Positions 58,346 through 64,000 of a DNA stretch of 64,000 nucleotides are shown here, piece by piece (the first letter of the stretch is position 1; each line of letters starts with the position of its first letter). The stretch comes from Polytrichum commune (Eukaryota > Streptophyta > Polytrichopsida > Polytrichales > Polytrichaceae). The notes below the pieces were generated by a model, which was not told the DNA's origin, ran no database searches, and saw only the letters and a program-made list of their open reading frames with translations. The DNA is taken from the NCBI GenBank assembly GCA_950295325.1, contig OX485809.1, forward strand, positions 14,820,001-14,884,000, written 5' to 3'. Both the position numbers and the translations under genes were made by a program.

Positions 58346-58641
58346 GGTTTGAACCGGGAAATGAAGCTCAAGGGAGACCATATACATTGGAGAACCATAT
58401 TGGAAGGCATGTTCCAAGGTAGAGGCTGGTTCACGGGTTCAACCAGCCTCAAATTGCTCTAAATTGGTCCCTATGTTCTTGGACCATGCACCCCATCTAA
58501 AGTCCCCTAAATCTCATAGTGGCATACACCTAGTTATAAGACCCAAATCCATATCACAACCATGATGGACTATGGTGTCTATACAAGATTCGCATTAGAA
58601 AGTTCAACTAAATAGTATAATCTTCTCTACCGAATCATCAA

Positions 58642-58725
58642 GTCAGCATGGCCGAGTGGTCTAAGGCGCCAGACTCAAGTTCTGGTCTTCGTAAGGGGGC
58701 GTGGGTTCGAACCCCACTGCTGACA
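58642..58725 (+). tRNA. tRNA-Leu-CAA: tRNA-Leu(CAA)
   Basis: An 84-nt gene with full cloverleaf. The acceptor stem GTCAGCA pairs with TGCTGAC, followed by discriminator A. The D-arm and A box are TGGCCGAGTGGTCTAAGG. The anticodon stem CCAGA/TCTGG holds loop CTCAAGT with anticodon CAA (reads UUG). The long variable arm is typical of class II tRNA-Leu. The T-arm is GTGGGTTCGAACCCCAC with a perfect B box. There is no anticodon intron, as expected for plant nuclear tRNA-Leu. Runs of T (58792 on) are downstream for Pol III termination. The CCA end is not encoded. Confidence 0.97.
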
Positions 58726-59624
58726 CACTACAAACAGCGGTTGGTGTTTTGTCTCTTAACTTAGGCATACTTAGTGCAAATTCTGTGCAATTTTTGTTTT
58801 GTTTTGTTTTTATGTCGATAATAATTGCGGCACCATAGATGCAAGAAAATATTGTATACTAAACTGTCGTGTAACATGACAAATCATGTTTCTGGTCCTA
58901 CAGGTCCACTTGATTAATGAGGGGCTAACTCTGAAAATGGAAAAGTTTAGTGAGGACATTCTTTGGATTAACATTTGTTGTGGTCCATATTAAATTTGAA
59001 GCTGAAATTGCTGTGGATTCTTTGACATTTTGTGTGGTTCCCAAACGTTTTAGTGCAATTGGAAAATGCTATCAAGTTTCATGCAATTTTGTGTTGAATA
59101 GAGATTATGCGTTCATGTGTTAATTTTGTGATGTCACGATGTCGTCCTTGCAGAGATTGAGTGGGTCAACTCAAGGGTGGTCGGACTGAAGTTATTTACT
59201 GGATATCATGTCTTTTGAAGGCATTTGACATGTAGGGTATGTGGGTGTTATTTGGTTTGTTTTTCATGCTCTCCAACTTCTGCTAATTAGATTTACAAAA
59301 TAAAACTTGTGTTGTATTAGTTAATCTACAATGAAGTAGCAACAAAAATCATATTGGAAATCAGACCTCCTTTGATTTAGTTATGGTTATTGACGATCAA
59401 TGTTTGTTGATTTGTTAATTGAATACATAGGTCTTGTCAGTTGTGTTCATTGTTGTGTGTAGAGTGGTTAATAAGATTTGAAGACGTAGTCCAATCTCTT
59501 TGGAATACGTGTCTTTATGGTGTTTGCTCTTTGAACCTCACCGAAGCACATACCAATTAGATATAGGGGTTTGATTAAGAAGAGGAACGAAATAACACTC
59601 ACATAAGATAGATACATGGAAAAC
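58726..59624. other. AT-rich intergenic DNA downstream of the tRNA
   Basis: No gene is recognised. A short minus-strand frame at 59468-59728 runs into the family G repeat and is not called. Confidence 0.4.
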
Positions 59625-60056
59625 GGTGAAAATAAGTTGAATCGGCTAGAAAAAGTGGCTTGAAATTTTTGCAATATTAATTCAAAGATGGGGAAGAGGA
59701 AAATGATGAGAAATGCAACATGATTCATAATTTTATTCCATGTAAATATTTAGTTATATTTTCCCAAAGAGGCAAGTAAGTCAAATCCCCTACTTGCATA
59801 GTAGAGTCTCTAATTTGAGCATCAAAATATCCTACATTGCACACAAAACAATTAACTCAATGGCACCCAAAATTAATCACAAGTGGTGTCAAACAACACC
59901 TATCCAACCAATCACTACATCCCACTTATCATTGCATCCTTTTCGGACCACCACTTTTACAATTACCCATTTTGGATCCACACAAGAATCATTCTACCTC
60001 TAGTCTAGTGCACCAATAGTGGTCATTCACCATTTTCAATGTTTCTACCTTACCTT
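59625..60056 (+). repeat. Dispersed ~430-bp repeat (family G), copy 2
   Basis: Same ordered landmarks as 32640-33066, including GCATAGTAGAGTCTC, ATCAAAATATCCTAC, CCACCACTTTTACAATT and GGATCCACACAAGAATCATT. The two copies differ by scattered substitutions and small indels. Confidence 0.7.
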
Positions 60057-60938
60057 ACCACATCATTGCTCTTCCCGGATGATGTGTGAGTTAGAGTTGC
60101 AAATGCTGCTTGAGATGTGAGAGTAGATTGGATTTGAACCAGAGTACCATTAACGAAGACACCTTCACCTACAACGCATCATCACTTCCTTGAACCAGAC
60201 CAACATTCAATGTGTAGGTTGGATTTATTTATAGCACAAGATAGTAATTCACAAACAAACTTGATTCAATCAGTGGAATTACAGTACATAGAATTCCAGG
60301 CACTAAGCTGTCAGAGGTAACATAGAATTGCATGCATAACCTTGAGAGATCATCTTGATATAAACAAAAGCACCATCCTGCAATTTTCCAGATACCTCCT
60401 TTCAAAGATTGGTCTTGCACAATTTAGTTCCAGCCTGGAAATTATGTCATGAAATTGACAAAACACAAGGTTAAAATGTTAGGAGGAGCAAAACACAGGT
60501 AGGCAATAATGCTTTGTCTTTCACACATCTGTTGGGCACAAGTCACGCAATGGAGGAATTCGTGAGTGAAACCTTGCTTTCATTTGAATGAATAGGCAGC
60601 CACAAGAATACAGTCAGAACAGTAGTATGTTCAGAATATATACAAAATGTAAGTATCAGTAAGAAGAATACAGTGGTCACTTCCCCTCCTCTTGGACAGC
60701 CCTGAGGGTTGAGGTCATTTACAGAAGTAAAATGAATGTATTCCTATATGTACAGTCTTTGTCCAGTTGATCGATTGCCTCCCTTTGTACATGATACTGT
60801 CTGAATACAGGAATGAGGCCTGTTGCCTCCATTATGCACATTTTGAAGTCACTTCACTTCACTACACGATACAATTCACATTCTTAGAGTCCCCATATGC
60901 AGGCTGGATAAAGAAATAATTTGGGTTCCACATACATA
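60057..60938. other. KOC1-like gene 3' region and intergenic DNA
   Basis: The 3' UTR of the minus-strand kinase gene should occupy the part next to 60938; the extent is not known. No other gene is recognised. Confidence 0.45.
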
Positions 60939-63488
60939 CTATCGAGTCGGTGCAGTCACCCCCTCGCCAAAGATGAGACTAGCCACAGTTGAAGTCGCAG
61001 CGGCAACCTGTGAAGGCAACCACACTGTCGTGACAGAAGGTGAGCTTGATTCCTTCTCAAACCCATTAATCATCAGCAGCTGGCTGTTGGGATGATTACT
61101 ACTTTCCTCGAGTTTCATGCTTGCCTCGTTGGCCGAGGCTGCAGGCTGCTGTTTCTTCCCCCGCAGGGGTCTTGTCACCAAATTGACTATCACTACGCCC
61201 GTGCGGGCAGCAATCAGAAAACCAATCAAAGATAAAGCAGGGCGTACAGCCCAGTGCATCTTCTCTAAATGTTGATACTTCTTCACAAATCCGTTAATTT
61301 CGTTAATACGGATGACCTCAATCTCCTCTGGATCTGCCCACCATCCTTTCCTGTTGAAGAGACGCCCCGGGAAATCAACAATCAATCCACCATTGGGTAA
61401 AACGTTTGCAATTCGACCTGTGTCCCATCCGCCATACTCATTGACTGGCCAGGTAAACCTTGGGGCGACAACTTCCTGTTTCAATTTCACAAACTGTCCC
61501 ACGGTTAGTGAAGAAGCCTTCTCCAATTCTGCAGGTTTTGTGGTCCAGAGTATTTCGCGTCCGAAAAAGGAGACCTTCAATCTTCCCAAGTTATCAACCT
61601 GGTGAACAATCCCCACTCGTGAAGGTATCTGCCCGGAATTCGAGTCCATTGACCATCCTGTCCTTAACCGGACCCAGTCACCAGCTACCATTCCTCCTGC
61701 GACTCGCTCGAGCTGCACAGGATCAGCCCGCCATGCTTCCTGGTTGCCTCTAAATGTAACCAGGATCACACCATCTTGGACCCCAATTTCGGATACCCTT
61801 CCTTCGGTTGCATTGTTGTTGTCTCCTGGCCATCCGAACCGAGGAGTTTCAACAGACGCTTTCACTCTGACAGTGTCACCTACTTCAAATCGGTCCTTCC
61901 AAAGTGACCAAAGGTGAAGCCGGCGCGCCCCGCTGCAGTGTATAGGCTCTCCTGGTTTATCACAGAATTGCACTAGGACACTGTCTGGACCTAGAACAGA
62001 TTTCACCACCCCAATGCGCGTGCATTTGCCATTAGAGTGCTCTCTTACACAGATCCAGTCTCCAACCTTGAAGGGCTCTTCAGGACTGCAAACCGAGAAA
62101 ACAATGTTAGGAGAGCAGGAGAAGCACAGAAGAGGATTCAACTGCCTATCTGGTAAGGAGTGTGGATAACCATAGCATACATGAAATACAATCTTGACTT
62201 TCCACGAAGCCAATATTCAACAATGATTTAGAATCACCAATTCTATTTGTCTTGCTCAATACTAATTGTAAACCGGTTATAGTGTCACCAACACTACATG
62301 TTAAAACCAACATTATTTGTCATTCCTTGTAAAACAGTTGCTGACAATATCATCACAAGTTGCTGACAAGAGAAGGTAGGGTTTTGGCCAATGGCCGAAC
62401 TCATCCATCATCCATGACAATATTTGTTCACTTATTCATAAGTGACATCCGAAAAGTTACTGTAGTGACAAAAAATACCATATGACACTAAATATCATAT
62501 TTAGTGTAGTGTTTGTATTTGAACAAAGAGCAACCTAATTCAGTTCATTGAGGGCCCAACTCATTTCAGCACATTTCCACACTACCTCCAAGCATGCACT
62601 GCAAACTTATATGATGAATATTAGAGGTATTCTATGTAAAACAACCACCCCCAAACCAATAGTCAGGTTGAGTATAACTCTAATATTTGACAATAATACT
62701 TCCAAAACAGAGAAGGAAGGTTCCTTAGTTTATGAAATTTCTATGGCAGTTAGTAACGAATCAGGGGTTTCAAGAATACAGCATGCCCCATCGAGACATT
62801 TTGAGAACGGCGGGGGGGCATGGGCAATGACCCAGTCACCATTCTAAAGTTCCAAAACACCGGGCTGTTGACAACGGCATGTTGAGCAAACCGTACAGGG
62901 ATGGCCAAGGACTTATTCATATGCATGGGTGCAACAGGCTGGGATGGCATGGGCCCAAACTAGTTTATCTACATAGTACCAAAAAAAATTAAGATGGATG
63001 AGGGGAGAATTTCCTACCAAATGAAGGCTCGAAGGATCTCTTGAAAAGATGGACGGAGACGATAGTCATACTCAAAGCATGCTTTCAGCACCCTCTCCAC
63101 TGCAGGGGGAAAGTCCTTAGGTACTCCAGGTTTCTCGTGCTTGACCACCACAGCCTTGAAAATCTCTTCTGGGGTCATATTTCCCCATGGCCTCTCTCCT
63201 GTTAGCATCTCAACCATGCTACAAGCAAAAGGCCAGCAATCTGTTTCAAAAGAAACGGGGCCTCTCACATTGGCGCCCCACTGCTCTGGGGCCATATAAT
63301 TTGGAGACCCAAGCCAAACTGTTTGCTCTGAAGGTGCCACGCTTCCAGCAAACAGCATGGGGATGCCAAATTCGCCTACAACAGCAACATCCTGATTATC
63401 TAGAAGGAAATTGCATGGCTTTAAGTTGAGGGCTAAAATCCCATGAGAATGAAGCTCCAAGATTCCACGGATTAGGTCTTGACCATAC
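60939..63488 (-). CDS. KOC1: KOC1-like kinase with HERC2-type repeats and a C-terminal membrane anchor (5' part outside the window)
   Basis: Two 3'-most coding exons are visible, 63488-63018 and 62085-60939, joined in phase 2 (intron 62086-63017); earlier exons lie beyond the window. Exon one encodes the C-lobe of a protein kinase: HGILALNLKPCN, GSPNYMAPEQW, SFETDCWPFACSMVEMLTG and RPSFQEILRAF. The catalytic HRD Asp is replaced by Asn, and DFG is EFG. The last exon encodes four ~60-residue repeats opening VGDWI/VRV-type (HERC2-like), then KYQHLEKMHWAVRP, a hydrophobic segment ALSLIGFLIAARTGVVIV, a basic patch and a ~65-residue tail. No ankyrin block lies between kinase and repeats, which separates it from KEG. 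In Arabidopsis, KOC1 sits in the outer chloroplast membrane and phosphorylates import receptors. The family call rests on domain order and recalled similarity. Confidence 0.88.
62222..62511 (+). mobile_element. Dispersed element, family A, copy 4, inside the KOC1-like intron
   Basis: It begins AGAATCACCAATTC, then TTTGTCTTGCTCAATAC, contains TCACAAGTTGCTGACAAG and AAGTGACATCCGAAAAGTT, and ends GACACTAAATATCATATTT then AGTGTAGTG. It lies in the intron between the kinase and HERC2-repeat exons, on the opposite strand to the gene. Confidence 0.7.
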
Positions 63489-64000
63489 CTGTCAGAAAAA
63501 AAGTAGGTCAGATTTTTTCTGTATATCATACTAACTAATATATATGAAGTGCATAGTAATATACATGCAGACTACACTGTTTTTTCTAATTAGTGTGGGT
63601 TACCATTGGGAGTGGCGTGTTCCTAAACTTTTTAGTGAGCGAATTATTTTTACCAACTAAGTTATATCATATTCTTCAGTGTGGATGTTAACTACACTAA
63701 ATATACCAACTAGTGAGTGTGGAGAAATTAGTGAAAGTGATACTAAATTCCTTTACGCTATGAATTAATGCCACCAAAAGATCTAGGAAGCAATGTTCAT
63801 CTTGGCACTTGGCATTGGGCACTGTACTGGACCTTGGCATGAGAGTACCAACACTTGGCACTAATCACTAAAGTATTGACACTTGGCACTATTCACTAAC
63901 AAGCATGTGGCACGCACTAATTTTCTTGAAATTTAGGGTAAATGAGCATAGAATTTACCGTAGTCATGAATTTAGTGTCACTCAGTAGGAACTTCAGCCC
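63489..64000. other. KOC1-like upstream intron, filled with MITE remnants
   Basis: No further kinase exon was found before the window ends, so this is intron. It holds an ATCCCAATTAGTG-family remnant (about 63570-63690: TAATTAGTGTGGGTTACC) and a family B copy (63690-63910: GATACTAAATTCCTTTACG, ATTAATGCCACCAAAAG). Confidence 0.6.

Noticed and set aside
60939-63488. KEG-type E3 ligase (RING, kinase, ankyrin, HERC2 repeats)
   Set aside because: No ankyrin block lies between kinase and HERC2-like repeats, only four repeats are present, and the C-terminus has a membrane anchor, as in KOC1.

Overview
The window is nuclear DNA of a land plant. The evidence is a set of spliced plant-type genes with GT-AG introns, plant-specific families (a KOC1-like kinase with HERC2-type repeats, a plant PLAC8 protein, a GT29 glycosyltransferase, an inhibitory plant serpin), an intronless nuclear tRNA-Leu(CAA), and a dense load of plant transposable elements. 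Low gene density combined with mostly short introns (about 80-900 bp) and unfamiliar repeat families suggests a seed-free lineage such as a lycophyte or moss, but the sequence alone does not fix the clade.

Layout. 1-25 kb is repeat-rich and gene-poor. It holds a dead LINE split by a foldback insertion, two tRNA-headed SINE types, a 34-bp minisatellite (6.76-7.14 kb), a decayed full-length Ty3/gypsy LTR retrotransposon (9.69-17.35 kb), a tandem array of ~300-bp units with a 5S rRNA-like sequence joined to it (20.3-21.6 kb), and a 1.8-kb composite foldback repeat (23.3-25.1 kb). 25-28 kb is a GC-rich island with a single-exon GT29 gene (+). 28-33.8 kb is repeats again. From 33.9 to 47.5 kb lie three housekeeping-type genes: transcription elongation factor ELF1/ELOF1 (+, 4 coding exons), DNA polymerase delta small subunit POLD2 (+, 15 coding exons, complete) and a PLAC8 Cys-rich protein (-, one coding exon, convergent with POLD2). 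A 1.1-kb near-palindrome lies directly upstream of POLD2. 47.9-52.5 kb is repeat remnants. A two-exon inhibitory serpin (+) lies at 54.4-56.1 kb, with divergent tandem repeats upstream and a tandem duplication of its 3' end downstream that includes a broken C-terminal coding piece. A tRNA-Leu(CAA) follows at 58.6 kb. The last 3 kb hold the two 3'-most coding exons of a KOC1-like kinase gene (-) whose 5' part lies beyond the window.

The genes do not form a pathway; they are ordinary plant genes separated by repeats. The most informative signal is in the repeats: a SINE superfamily that shares a Pol III head but has two different tails, long foldback elements next to gene 5' ends, several short families whose ends carry TTTAGTGTAGTG, and an internal empty-site paralogue at 57 kb that dates and bounds the gypsy insertion. 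Exon boundaries were read by eye from splice sites and protein-family continuity; no similarity search was run.
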